Below, in pieces: positions 14,489 through 23,065 of a stretch of 64,000 bases of DNA. This stretch comes from a virus. The notes beneath the pieces are model-generated. The model did no database searches. It was not told the origin of the DNA and worked only from the letters and a program-made list of their open reading frames with translations. The position numbers and the translations under genes were made by a program. Location of the stretch: positions 27,350-91,349 of the IMG/VR virus record IMGVR_UViG_3300043827_000628; one strand, written 5' to 3'. The first letter of the stretch is position 1. Each line of letters opens with the position of its first letter.

Positions 14489-14737
14489 GTGCAGAAAGAT
14501 TTTCCGAAGTCGTTGCTTGAATCATTAAATGAAAATTCATTTGGAGGATTTATTTTATTTAATTTTAATGCGGAAGGTGATCCTCAAGTAATGACAAAAT
14601 TTGATAATCAATTAAATGCTATGGCTTTACAGCAATATGTTAATTATTGGGCAGAAGCTATGAACTCATTAAATATAGAATGCACAATACAAAATATTGC
14701 AGAGATCGGCAAAAAGAAACGCAAGAAAAAAGATTAG
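14489..14737 (+). CDS. small hypothetical protein
   Basis: An 82-residue protein with a GTG start. SFGGFILFNFNAEGDPQVM looks like a beta hairpin, followed by a helical NQLNAMALQQYVNYWAEAM, and it ends in a very basic tail (GKKKRKKKD) that could bind nucleic acid. No family is recognised. It stands between the nuclease and the helicase, so an accessory replication role is plausible. It is preceded by a GTGTAA motif and lacks a Shine-Dalgarno sequence. Confidence 0.6.
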   Translation: MQKDFPKSLLESLNENSFGGFILFNFNAEGDPQVMTKFDNQLNAMALQQYVNYWAEAMNSLNIECTIQNIAEIGKKKRKKKD

Positions 14738-14766
14738 TTGACTTAAAAATAAATGCAAGATAAACT
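14738..14766 (+). promoter_or_regulatory. sigma70-like promoter, leaderless
   Basis: TTGACT, 17-bp spacer, TAAACT (4 of 6), then 8 nt to the ATG of the helicase gene. The -35 box overlaps the stop codon of the preceding gene. The -10 box is weak, so confidence is moderate. Confidence 0.45.
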
Positions 14767-14774
14767 TATATAGT

Positions 14775-16265
14775 ATGCCTATATATTCTATTCAAGTAGA
14801 GCGTCATGTTTTAGGAGGACTGATTAGAAATCCAGAAATATTTTTTGATGTTTCAAGATTTATATCTGAAAAAGATTTTTTTAACGATGTTCATACAACA
14901 ATATTTTCTTGTATTAAAGATGAGCTTAATAAAAATAATAAGATAGATAAAGTTTTATTGGCGCAAAAGATAAAAAATCTTGGAATATCCTTTAAAGATG
15001 AAATTGACATTTTCTCTTATATAGAGGCTTTATTTTTAACACAAATAAACGTACAAGGAACATTGAATGCTTGCAAAGAGCTTAGTAAAATAAAGGTTCG
15101 TAGGGAACTGTTTGAAACAGCAGAAAATGTTAAGAAATATGTAAAAGATAATCCAGAAGATGGAATTGATTCAATAGTATCAAAAGTAGATGAAATCTAT
15201 AATAATAAAGTATCTCAATATTATATTGAAGGCGAGCCAGTAAATCTTTTTGAAGAAATGGAGAATATTATTGAAGAGATCGGTAACAATCCAAGAGAAG
15301 AGACGGGTTTAAAGACCCCTTATAATAATTTTAATAATTTATATGGAGGACTAAAACAAGGGAATATTTATTCTATAGTAAGTAGACCTGGACAAGGAAA
15401 ATCAACTTGGCTTAATGATATTGCATATAAAACAGCTAATATGTGCAATAAAAATACAAAAGCCTTAATTCTAGATACCGAAATGTCTACTCTTGATACG
15501 CAAATGAGATTAGTAGCAAGTATTTCTGGAGTACCCTTATGGTTTATTGAAACGGGCAATTGGAGAAAGAATCCAGAGATGATTCAAAAAGTAAGAGATG
15601 CTTGGCCAAAGGTCAAGGGAATGACGCATTATCATTATCATGTTGCAAATAAGAATATTGATGAAGTTGCTTCAATTATTCGCAGATGGTATTATACCAA
15701 AGCCGGTAGAGGTAAGCAAGCCTTGATTGCATATGACTATATAAAATTAACTGGTGAAAAAGTTAGCCAAAATTGGGCAGAGCACCAAGCGATTGGTGAA
15801 AAGATTGACAAGCTTAAAAGAATTTCAGAGGAAATTAAATGTCCAGTTATTACTGCGATGCAATTAAACAGAACTGGAGAAAACTTTAATAGAAGTGCAA
15901 ATCAAGTAACAGACGATAGTTCTGCTATTGCATTATCAGATCGTATGCAATGGTTCGCTTCATTTGTAGGCATCTTTAGAAGAAAAACTCAAGACGAAAT
16001 CCAAACAGATGGAGAACAGTTTGGCACACATAAATTAATTGCAATTAAAACAAGATTCCAAGGCAGAGAAGGCACAGGGCATCATGATTTAGTTCGCCGA
16101 AGAACTGGCGAAAATGAATTCAAATACTTTAATAATTACATAAACTTTGAAGTAGGTAATTTTAACGTAGAAGAAAGAGGAACTTTGCGTGAAATCGTAG
16201 ATGCAGAAAATGAAAGACTAGATTTTGATCAAGGCGGTCAAAATGAAGATGGAGAATTATTATGA
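14775..16265 (+). CDS. dnaB: replicative DNA helicase (DnaB family)
   Basis: A 496-residue hexameric helicase. The N-terminal helical domain starts SIQVERHVLGGLIRNPEIFF (about residues 4-23), then DFFNDVHTTIFSCI. A linker leads to the RecA-like motor: Walker A SRPGQGKSTWLND (about residues 203-215), the H1a segment ILDTEMSTLDTQMR with the catalytic Glu, Walker B ALIAYDYIKL, and VITAMQLNR with the sensor residues. Length is normal for DnaB. Its stop overlaps the thyX start (ATGA-type). It unwinds the fork ahead of the phage polymerase III and should pair with the primase three genes on. Confidence 0.95.
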   Translation: MPIYSIQVERHVLGGLIRNPEIFFDVSRFISEKDFFNDVHTTIFSCIKDELNKNNKIDKVLLAQKIKNLGISFKDEIDIFSYIEALFLTQINVQGTLNACKELSKIKVRRELFETAENVKKYVKDNPEDGIDSIVSKVDEIYNNKVSQYYIEGEPVNLFEEMENIIEEIGNNPREETGLKTPYNNFNNLYGGLKQGNIYSIVSRPGQGKSTWLNDIAYKTANMCNKNTKALILDTEMSTLDTQMRLVASISGVPLWFIETGNWRKNPEMIQKVRDAWPKVKGMTHYHYHVANKNIDEVASIIRRWYYTKAGRGKQALIAYDYIKLTGEKVSQNWAEHQAIGEKIDKLKRISEEIKCPVITAMQLNRTGENFNRSANQVTDDSSAIALSDRMQWFASFVGIFRRKTQDEIQTDGEQFGTHKLIAIKTRFQGREGTGHHDLVRRRTGENEFKYFNNYINFEVGNFNVEERGTLREIVDAENERLDFDQGGQNEDGELL

Positions 16266-16918
16266 ATGTAAAATTAATATCTATAACTCAACCATATATT
16301 GATGGCATCAATAATGCCGAAGACTTGGTTGCTTATTGTGCAAGAGTCAGCAATCCATCCAATCAAATGAATACGGAGACTGCACCAAGATTGTTGAGCT
16401 TCTTAATCAAGCATAAGCATTGGTCCCCTTTTGAACTTGTAGATATGACAGTAGAAATAAAGACAAGTAGAGCTATAGCTGCACAAATTTTGAGGCATCG
16501 CTCATTTTCTTTTCAAGAATTTAGTCAAAGATATAGCGTAGCTGCAGAGTTTGAGGATATTGAATTAAGATTACAGGGCGATAAAAATAGACAAGTTGGT
16601 GAGAATCTTATGCCAGTCACAAATCCTGCATACAAAAATATTAGCAATTTAATTGGAGAATCAATAGCATTATCTCATCATTGTTATGAAACGATGATTG
16701 AAAATGGCGTAGCGAAAGAAGTAGCAAGAATGGTTTTACCACTTACAACAGAAACAACAATGTATATGAAAGGTTCTCTGCGAAGCTGGATTCATTATCT
16801 TGAGCTAAGAACAGAGCAAAACACGCAAAAAGAACACAGAATAATTGCAGATAGATGTAAGAAAATCTTTATTAAAGAATTTCCTCTCATTAGCGAAGCT
16901 TTACAATGGAAAACATAA
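16262..16918 (+). CDS. thyX: FAD-dependent thymidylate synthase
   Basis: A 218-residue ThyX, which methylates dUMP to dTMP using FAD and methylenetetrahydrofolate. The signature RHR-x-x-S-x4-S-x-R is seen as LRHRSFSFQEFSQRYS (about residues 78-93), and LPLTTETTMYMKGSLRSW with the C-terminal HRIIADRC are also conserved. It overlaps the helicase by 4 nt and the primase by 13 nt. It raises the thymidine supply for an AT-rich genome. Phage-encoded ThyX is common in large phages. Confidence 0.96.
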   Translation: MNVKLISITQPYIDGINNAEDLVAYCARVSNPSNQMNTETAPRLLSFLIKHKHWSPFELVDMTVEIKTSRAIAAQILRHRSFSFQEFSQRYSVAAEFEDIELRLQGDKNRQVGENLMPVTNPAYKNISNLIGESIALSHHCYETMIENGVAKEVARMVLPLTTETTMYMKGSLRSWIHYLELRTEQNTQKEHRIIADRCKKIFIKEFPLISEALQWKT

Positions 16919-17814
16919 AAGAAATTTTATCGAATCTTGGATATAACCTTAAGGAATATTCTAAGGAATATCGTACAAGACCATTGTATAGAGATTCAGA
17001 TAATGAAAATGTATTAGTTATTTATAAAGATTCTGGAAGATGGGTAGATTTTAAAGAAAATTTAACTGGTAATTTACAAGACCTAGTTAGGATTACCTTA
17101 AATTTATCTAATAATGTAGAAGCAAAAGAATGGATTAGTCAAAAAGCCCCAAATACAAATACTTATACTGTATATAAAAAACCAGAAATCAAACAAGTAA
17201 AATGCTATTCTCCAGAAGTTTTACTTAAACTTGTCAAAGACCACGGTTTTTGGAACAAACGAAGTATATCAAATGAAACAATGGAAGCATTTGAAGGAGG
17301 AATCTTGCAAGAAGGCAGAATGAAAGGCAGATATGTTTTTCCAATTTTTGATAAGGAAAGACAATTGATTGGAGTTGCGGGTAGAGATATTCTTAATAGA
17401 AGCGAAAAAATATGTCCTAAATGGAAACTTGTGGGTGATAAAATTAATTGGAAATATCCATTACAAGTAAATTTAAAAATATTATCTGAATCAAAAAGTG
17501 TTATTTTAATTGAAAGTATTGGAGATATGTTGGCCTTATGGGAAGCAGGAATTAAAAATACAATTGTTACATTTGGATTAAATTTAAATACAGGAATATT
17601 AAATACTTTATTAATATTGAATCCAAGTAAAATCTATATATCATTTAATAATGATTCAACTAAAAATAATGCTGGCAATTTGGCAGCCGAAAAAGCAAAA
17701 GAAAAATTATTGAAACATTTTGATAAACATCAAATATCAATAATATTACCCACACAAAAAGACTTTGGAGAAATGACAAGACAAGAAATTATTCAATGGA
17801 AAACAAATCTATAA
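16906..17814 (+). CDS. TOPRIM DNA primase
   Basis: A 302-residue primase. The N-terminal part (about residues 20-85) resembles the CHC2 fold (LYRDSDNENVLVIYKDSGRW, then GNLQDLVRI) but has no zinc-binding Cys set. The middle has GRMKGRYVFPIFDKERQLIG, the usual strand before the catalytic core. The TOPRIM part is SVILIESIGDMLALWEAG (Glu in IES-x-G-D) and KIYISFNNDSTKN, where the normal D-x-D reads N-x-D. It overlaps genes on both sides. It makes primers for the phage replisome; the altered TOPRIM acidic pair deserves a check. Confidence 0.8.
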   Translation: MENIKEILSNLGYNLKEYSKEYRTRPLYRDSDNENVLVIYKDSGRWVDFKENLTGNLQDLVRITLNLSNNVEAKEWISQKAPNTNTYTVYKKPEIKQVKCYSPEVLLKLVKDHGFWNKRSISNETMEAFEGGILQEGRMKGRYVFPIFDKERQLIGVAGRDILNRSEKICPKWKLVGDKINWKYPLQVNLKILSESKSVILIESIGDMLALWEAGIKNTIVTFGLNLNTGILNTLLILNPSKIYISFNNDSTKNNAGNLAAEKAKEKLLKHFDKHQISIILPTQKDFGEMTRQEIIQWKTNL

Positions 17815-18788
17815 AAATTTTATCGGCTTCAAGAATTAAAACTCTAGAAACATGCTCTTGGGTCTATTGGAATAATTATCACACTAAAGTTCCTCAAACC
17901 CAAAATGATGGGGCATTAAGAGGCATAGTATGTCATAAGATATTTGAAATTCTATCAAATAAAAAGCATAAAAAACATTTTAACTCAATAATAAAAAAGA
18001 ACTCTATAAAAGGTAGTAAAGCTATAGAAAGATTAACTAAAAAATTAATAAATCAGGCTCCGTTAGATATGAACAATTTTGAAATAATTGATGAAATGAT
18101 TCTAGTTGGATTAAAACATGATTTTTATGGTGAAGACGGCAAAATCGTATCTCCAGAATATGCTTTTGAGATCAAAAGTGAAAATCCAAAATACCATGTT
18201 AAAGGATTTATTGATAAGCCTATTAAAATCAAAAATAAAATGCTTATAATTGACTACAAGAGCTCCAAAGCTAAATTTAGGGGTGATGACCTTGAAGCCA
18301 ATATTCAAGCAATGATGTATAGTTTAGCTAGTAAAAAATTATGGCCTAAACTTAAGCCTATAGTTCGTTTTTTATTTTTAAGATTTCCAAAACAACCAGT
18401 CCAAGAACTTGAATTTGATGATAATCAAATAAAAGGATTCGAACATTATCTTGAATATGTCAATGCCCATATTAATAATTTTAATATTGATAGTGCACAA
18501 TCTAATTTTGCAGTAGACAATCCTAAAAGCAAATGGATGTGCGGTGTTGGTAATTGGAAATGTCCATACAAAGATTTATTTGAATATTACGTTAAATTAA
18601 ATGATAAGGATGAAATCATTGAATCTAATTTCGATGGTAAATTTAAAGTTATAGAAGGATTTAAAATAGAAAAAAGAAAATACGCTGGATGTCCAAGGTT
18701 TAATAATGTTTCCATCAATCAATCAACAGATGATATTTTAGATGAAATTACATCAAAATCAAAAGACGCATTTGATGATTTATCTTGA
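17796..18788 (+). CDS. PD-(D/E)XK nuclease with Fe-S-type Cys set (Cas4/RecB-like)
   Basis: A 330-residue nuclease. Motifs in order: ILSASRIKTLETCSWVYW with a first Cys (about residue 20), GIVCHKIFEIL (the G-x-x-x-H element), VKGFIDKP (metal Asp), MLIIDYKSSKA (D-x-K) and NIQAMMYSLAS (Q-x-x-x-Y). Three further Cys follow near the C-terminus (WMCGVGNWKCPYKD, then YAGCPRF). One N-terminal and three C-terminal Cys is the layout of the 4Fe-4S cluster in AddB, Cas4 and Dna2 nucleases. It overlaps the primase by 19 nt and probably resects or processes ends during recombination-linked replication. Confidence 0.85.
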   Translation: MENKSIKILSASRIKTLETCSWVYWNNYHTKVPQTQNDGALRGIVCHKIFEILSNKKHKKHFNSIIKKNSIKGSKAIERLTKKLINQAPLDMNNFEIIDEMILVGLKHDFYGEDGKIVSPEYAFEIKSENPKYHVKGFIDKPIKIKNKMLIIDYKSSKAKFRGDDLEANIQAMMYSLASKKLWPKLKPIVRFLFLRFPKQPVQELEFDDNQIKGFEHYLEYVNAHINNFNIDSAQSNFAVDNPKSKWMCGVGNWKCPYKDLFEYYVKLNDKDEIIESNFDGKFKVIEGFKIEKRKYAGCPRFNNVSINQSTDDILDEITSKSKDAFDDLS

Positions 18789-18813
18789 CATATCAACTAA
18801 AATATAGTATAAA
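18785..18813 (+). promoter_or_regulatory. sigma70 promoter, leaderless
   Basis: TTGACA (perfect), 17-bp spacer, TATAAA (5 of 6), then 6 nt to the ATG of the PHP-domain gene. Transcription should start on the A of the start codon. The -35 box overlaps the stop codon of the nuclease gene. Confidence 0.75.
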
Positions 18814-18819
18814 TAAAAC

Positions 18820-19581
18820 ATGTGTAATATAATACCTTTATTTAAAAGTCATTTTTCAATAGGTAAAAGTATATTGACTCTTGAAGAAAAAAATGAAGAA
18901 GAGAATGAACCAGATTCAATCATACAAATTGCTAGAGACAACAAGTTAAAAAAGGTATTTCTTGTCGAGGACTGTTTTAGTGGTTTTCTGCAAGCTTATA
19001 AAAATCTAAAAGCAGTGAATATTGATCTCGTATTCGGTATTAAATTTGTATTTTGTGATAATATAGCAAATAAGAACGAGGAAGAATTAAAAAAGCATCA
19101 TAAATTAATATTATTTGCTAATGGTGACGAAGGATACACAACATTAATTAAATTATGGACAAAAGCTAATACTGATGGTTTTTACTATACGCCTAGATTG
19201 GATATGAATATTTTAAAAGAAAACTTTAATGATGGTATTAAAATTGCTATACCATTTTATGATAATTTTATATTTAACAATTCTTTGAAAGGATATCAAT
19301 GTCTGCCTTTTATTGAAAACTATAAACCATTTGTTTTTATAGAAAATAATAAATTAATTTTTGATGGTTTAATCAAGAATAAGATGGAAGATTTTGCAAA
19401 ATTAAACAAATTAGATTTAATAAAAACAAAGAGTATTTATTACAAAAATAAAAAAGATTTTAAAAGTTTTCTAACTTTTAGATGCATTAATAATCGAACC
19501 ACCTTGAACAAACCAGAAATGGAACATATGTCTAGTAATGAATTTTGTTTCGAAAGTTGGAAGGAGCAAAATCATGGATGA
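18820..19581 (+). CDS. separate PHP-like domain of DNA polymerase III
   Basis: A 253-residue protein matching the N-terminal PHP domain of bacterial DnaE/PolC as a stand-alone gene. The start IIPLFKSHFSIGKSILTL replaces the usual 'HLHSHYSLLDG' metal-binding loop. KKVFLVEDCFSGFLQAYKNL and LVFGIKFVF keep the following strand-helix-strand, and LILFANGDEGYTTLIKLWT matches the later part. The first metal-binding His pair and the 'TDHG' loop are changed, so metal-dependent catalysis is probably lost. It likely associates with the polymerase core downstream as a structural subunit. Confidence 0.65.
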   Translation: MCNIIPLFKSHFSIGKSILTLEEKNEEENEPDSIIQIARDNKLKKVFLVEDCFSGFLQAYKNLKAVNIDLVFGIKFVFCDNIANKNEEELKKHHKLILFANGDEGYTTLIKLWTKANTDGFYYTPRLDMNILKENFNDGIKIAIPFYDNFIFNNSLKGYQCLPFIENYKPFVFIENNKLIFDGLIKNKMEDFAKLNKLDLIKTKSIYYKNKKDFKSFLTFRCINNRTTLNKPEMEHMSSNEFCFESWKEQNHG

Positions 19582-20215
19582 ACATCTTTTAAGATTTGAT
19601 AAAAGTAAGACTTTTTTATTTATAGATTGCGAGACATTTAATTTATGTTTGAATTTTTGTCATAATCTACCTTGGGAAATTGCTATGTTAAAATGTCAAA
19701 GCGACAGAATCATAGATTCTAAAGACATTTATTTAAAATGGAAAACTCATTTAAAAATAAGTAAAGATGCAGCAAAAATTACAAGATTTGATCCTAAAAC
19801 AATAAAAAAAAATGGTATTGATCCCGAAGCATTTTTTCCTACATTAAAAGATTGGATAGATAAGACAGATTATATTGTTGGTCATAATATAATAGGATTT
19901 GATCTATATATAATAAATGAATATTATAAATTTATGGGTATAAATCCAATTGATTTTTTGTCTAAATCTATAGATACGAATTTATTGTATAAAGGAATCA
20001 AGACGGGAATATCTTATGATTCTAAAAAAGAAAGTTTACAAGAATATATGTATAAACTTTACCATACGAAATTTAAAAATGTAAGGACAAATTTAACTGC
20101 TGCTGGAAAAGATTTAGATATTCAGCATGATTATGAATCTTTGCACAATGCGCTCTCAGATCTAGAGTTGAATTTCAAAGTCTGGAATAAAATTAAATAT
20201 ATGGTCAACATTTGA
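19574..20215 (+). CDS. DnaQ-like 3'-5' proofreading exonuclease
   Basis: A 213-residue DEDDh exonuclease. The ATG at 19574 is chosen because GGAAGGAG stands 7 nt upstream; a longer in-frame start has no ribosome site. Exo I is FLFIDCETFNL (D-x-E, about residues 15-25). Exo II is YIVGHNIIGFDLYI. Exo III is HNALSDLELNF with HDYESLH, the His/Asp pair. It overlaps the PHP gene by 8 nt and would proofread for the phage polymerase III, equivalent to the epsilon subunit or the internal exonuclease of PolC. Confidence 0.88.
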   Translation: MDEHLLRFDKSKTFLFIDCETFNLCLNFCHNLPWEIAMLKCQSDRIIDSKDIYLKWKTHLKISKDAAKITRFDPKTIKKNGIDPEAFFPTLKDWIDKTDYIVGHNIIGFDLYIINEYYKFMGINPIDFLSKSIDTNLLYKGIKTGISYDSKKESLQEYMYKLYHTKFKNVRTNLTAAGKDLDIQHDYESLHNALSDLELNFKVWNKIKYMVNI

Positions 20216-20244
20216 TTGCGTTCTAGATAAAAAAGGAATATAAT
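20216..20244 (+). promoter_or_regulatory. possible sigma70-like promoter, leaderless
   Basis: TTGCGT (3 of 6), 17-bp spacer, TATAAT (perfect), then 8 nt to the ATG at 20253. The weak -35 box limits confidence. Confidence 0.35.
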
Positions 20245-20252
20245 AACTAATT

Positions 20253-20507
20253 ATGGCATCAATGGATTTTATATACGATATTCTCAATAAATTTGAGAAA
20301 GAAAATATTGATTATCTTTTAATAACATTGCAACATGGAAAAACTAATAGTAAAGCAGATGTATTTTATTCATTGAACAATGAAGAAAAATCATTTATAG
20401 CTCTTAAACAAGGACTAACAGAGTTTCAATCAAATTTAGATAGATCTATCAACAGACACAGTTCAAACAAAAAACGTAAAAGAAAAAAGGATGATGACGA
20501 ATATTGA
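20253..20507 (+). CDS. small hypothetical protein between exonuclease and polymerase
   Basis: An 84-residue protein with no recognised family. It has a helical N-terminal half (MDFIYDILNKFEKENIDY) and a short beta segment (KADVFYSLN). The C-terminus is highly basic then acidic (KKRKRKKDDDEY). Its end overlaps the polymerase start by 17 nt, so it may be translationally coupled. It could be an accessory replisome subunit; that is position-based inference. Confidence 0.55.
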   Translation: MASMDFIYDILNKFEKENIDYLLITLQHGKTNSKADVFYSLNNEEKSFIALKQGLTEFQSNLDRSINRHSSNKKRKRKKDDDEY

Positions 20508-23028
20508 TTTTATAAATTCATTTAAAAAGATTGAATTGCCTCTCTATGGGGTAAGACTTCCGGAATTTAAAGTTAAATCAGAGTACAAAAGGAATCTAGG
20601 TTTATCTGAAGATGCCTCTAATACCAACTTTTTAAAGAAATTGGCATATTCAAAATTGCCTATAGGTAAAGAATATAAAAAGCGTCTTGATTATGAGTTC
20701 GAGATTATCGAAGACTTAGGATTTATTGATTATATTATTTTGGTTTGGCTGGTCATCAATTACTGCAAAGAAAATAAAATTCCTACAGGTCTAGGAAGAG
20801 GAAGCGCAGCTGGAAGTCTTATTTTATTTTTAATAGGAGTAACTAAAATTGATCCTATTAAACATGATCTTTACTTCGAAAGGTTTATATCTAAAATTAG
20901 AGCGAAAAAGCAAACTGTAGATGGAATAACATATTTGGACGGAAGTTTGATGTGTGATGTTGATTTGGATATCTGTTATTATAATCGTCATAAAGTAATT
21001 GATTTCTTGAACGAAATATTTCCAAATAGAATTAGTAAAATACTGACATTTAACACGCTTAGTGGAAAATTATTAATCAAAGAGTGTGGAAAAATAGTAG
21101 AAGAAAAAAGTGAAACAGAGATGACTAGTGTTAGCTCCTTGATTCCAAAGATATTCGGGCAGGTAAAAGACATTTCTGAAGCTTATCAAGATGTTGGAAA
21201 ATTTAAAGAGTGGTGTGATGAAAATCTTGAGATTTATAGTATAGCTCTGAAATTAAGAAACTTAATTAAGAATAAAGGCGTTCACCCTTCTGGAGTTCAG
21301 ATTTCTCATAGTCCTTTGTCAGAAACTTGCCCATTAGAATTATCCTCAGACAAAGAACAAGTAAGTGCTTTTGATATGAATGATATCAGTCAGTTTAATG
21401 TTAAGCTAGACCTTTTAGGCTTAAGAAGTGTTTCTGTAGTTTATGATGTATGCAGTATGATAAATAAAAACATTGAAGATATAGATACAGAAGATAATTT
21501 TATATATCAACAATTACAATTTTTAAGAAATCCACATGGACTATTTCAAATTGAAGCAGACACAAATTTTAAAGTTTGCAAAAAAGTTAAGCCAAGAAAT
21601 TCAGAAGAGTTAAGCGCGGTACTAGCTTTAGCAAGACCTGGAGCTTTGCAATTCGTAGATCAATATGCAAAATATGTAGAGACTGGAGAATTCCAATCTA
21701 TCCATCCATTCTTTGATGATATTTTAAAACGAACAGGTGGAGTAGCTTTGTATCAAGAGCAGCTAATGCAAATGGCGAGTAAGATAGGTTTTACTTTAGA
21801 CGAAGCAGAAATATTGAGAAGAATTGTAGGAAAGAAAAAGACCGAAGAGATCAAAACCTGGAAAGAAAAAATCGAAAAGAAATGCGTTAAAAATAATTTA
21901 CCAAAAGAAGTAGGTGAAGTTCTATGGAAAATTCTAGAAGACTCTGCAAACTATTCTTTTAATGCAAGTCATAGTCAAAGTTATGCAGCACTAGCTGCAA
22001 TTACTATCTACTTAAAATTTAAGTATCCTAAAGAATTTTTCTTATCCCTACTTAAAATGACTAGATTTGAACCCGATCCAATAACTGAAATATCTAAGAT
22101 CCATAAAGAGATGGATTTGTTTGATATTAAATTATTACCTCCACACATCATTAAATCTGAAATGGACTTTAGTGTTGAAGAAAATAATATAAGATTTGGA
22201 CTTCTTTCAATAAAAGGTATTTCAGACAAATCAATTGAAAGACTAAATAATTTTAGAAATAAGTATGCTACAAAATTTGACGTATTTAAATCTGCGCAGC
22301 AAGCAAAATTATCTATTAGAGTTTTATCTCCTCTCATACAAGCTGGAGCGTTAGAAAACTTTAAACAATCAAGAAGCAAAGTTGTATTAGAAGCTCAATT
22401 ATGGAATATACTGACTCAAAATGAGCAAAAATATGCTATGATGTATGGAGAAAAGTTTGATTACGATTTATTCAAAATTATTAAATTTCTTAGCGCCACA
22501 AAAGACGAAAAAGGTAAATTCATAATTAAAGAAACCAGACTTGAAACAATTAGAAAATCTTATGATCCATATAAAAAGATATATGAGCAGAATAGCAAGA
22601 ATGAAAGATTCGCTAATTGGTATTATGAAAATAAATTATTAGGTTATACATATAACACCACACTAAAAGATATTTTTTCAGATCAAAAGCCAGATCTTCT
22701 TAATATAAGAGAGATCAATGAAGCTCCTCAAAATCTACCAGTATTATTTATAGGAGTTATTAAAGATCAATATTTAGGTACATCTAATAATAGTAAGAAA
22801 ACAAGGTATTTAAGATTAAATGTTCAAGATGAGACATCAACAATCAATACTCTTATATTTAATGATAAGATTGAGGAATGTAAAGAGATGAACAGTTTTC
22901 TACCTAAAGAAAATAATATTGTTATTGTAAAAGGCAAAAAGAAAAGTGAAGATGCTGTTTTTGCGGATCTTATAGCTGTTCAAGATCATAAAATATTTAT
23001 GAAATTAGGCGAAATTAAAGAAAAATAA
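20491..23028 (+). CDS. dnaE: DNA polymerase III alpha, polymerase core without PHP domain
   Basis: An 845-residue family C DNA polymerase. Bacterial DnaE is about 1160 residues; the missing N-terminal 260-300 correspond to the PHP domain encoded separately at 18820. The palm has GLGRGSAAGSLILFL (about residues 99-113) and CDVDLDICYYNRHKVI with the two catalytic Asp, then FNVKLDLLGLRS with the third. GGVALYQEQLMQMA, NASHSQSYAALAA and a thumb/finger region follow. The C-terminal part (about 745-845) looks like an OB fold (YLRLNVQDETSTINTLIF, then IVIVKGKK). The start has an AAAAAAGG site; ATG 20491 and 20494 are both possible. Confidence 0.92.
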   Translation: MMTNIDFINSFKKIELPLYGVRLPEFKVKSEYKRNLGLSEDASNTNFLKKLAYSKLPIGKEYKKRLDYEFEIIEDLGFIDYIILVWLVINYCKENKIPTGLGRGSAAGSLILFLIGVTKIDPIKHDLYFERFISKIRAKKQTVDGITYLDGSLMCDVDLDICYYNRHKVIDFLNEIFPNRISKILTFNTLSGKLLIKECGKIVEEKSETEMTSVSSLIPKIFGQVKDISEAYQDVGKFKEWCDENLEIYSIALKLRNLIKNKGVHPSGVQISHSPLSETCPLELSSDKEQVSAFDMNDISQFNVKLDLLGLRSVSVVYDVCSMINKNIEDIDTEDNFIYQQLQFLRNPHGLFQIEADTNFKVCKKVKPRNSEELSAVLALARPGALQFVDQYAKYVETGEFQSIHPFFDDILKRTGGVALYQEQLMQMASKIGFTLDEAEILRRIVGKKKTEEIKTWKEKIEKKCVKNNLPKEVGEVLWKILEDSANYSFNASHSQSYAALAAITIYLKFKYPKEFFLSLLKMTRFEPDPITEISKIHKEMDLFDIKLLPPHIIKSEMDFSVEENNIRFGLLSIKGISDKSIERLNNFRNKYATKFDVFKSAQQAKLSIRVLSPLIQAGALENFKQSRSKVVLEAQLWNILTQNEQKYAMMYGEKFDYDLFKIIKFLSATKDEKGKFIIKETRLETIRKSYDPYKKIYEQNSKNERFANWYYENKLLGYTYNTTLKDIFSDQKPDLLNIREINEAPQNLPVLFIGVIKDQYLGTSNNSKKTRYLRLNVQDETSTINTLIFNDKIEECKEMNSFLPKENNIVIVKGKKKSEDAVFADLIAVQDHKIFMKLGEIKEK

Positions 23029-23065
23029 CTTGATTTATAATTTAGTAATTGATATCATATAATAT

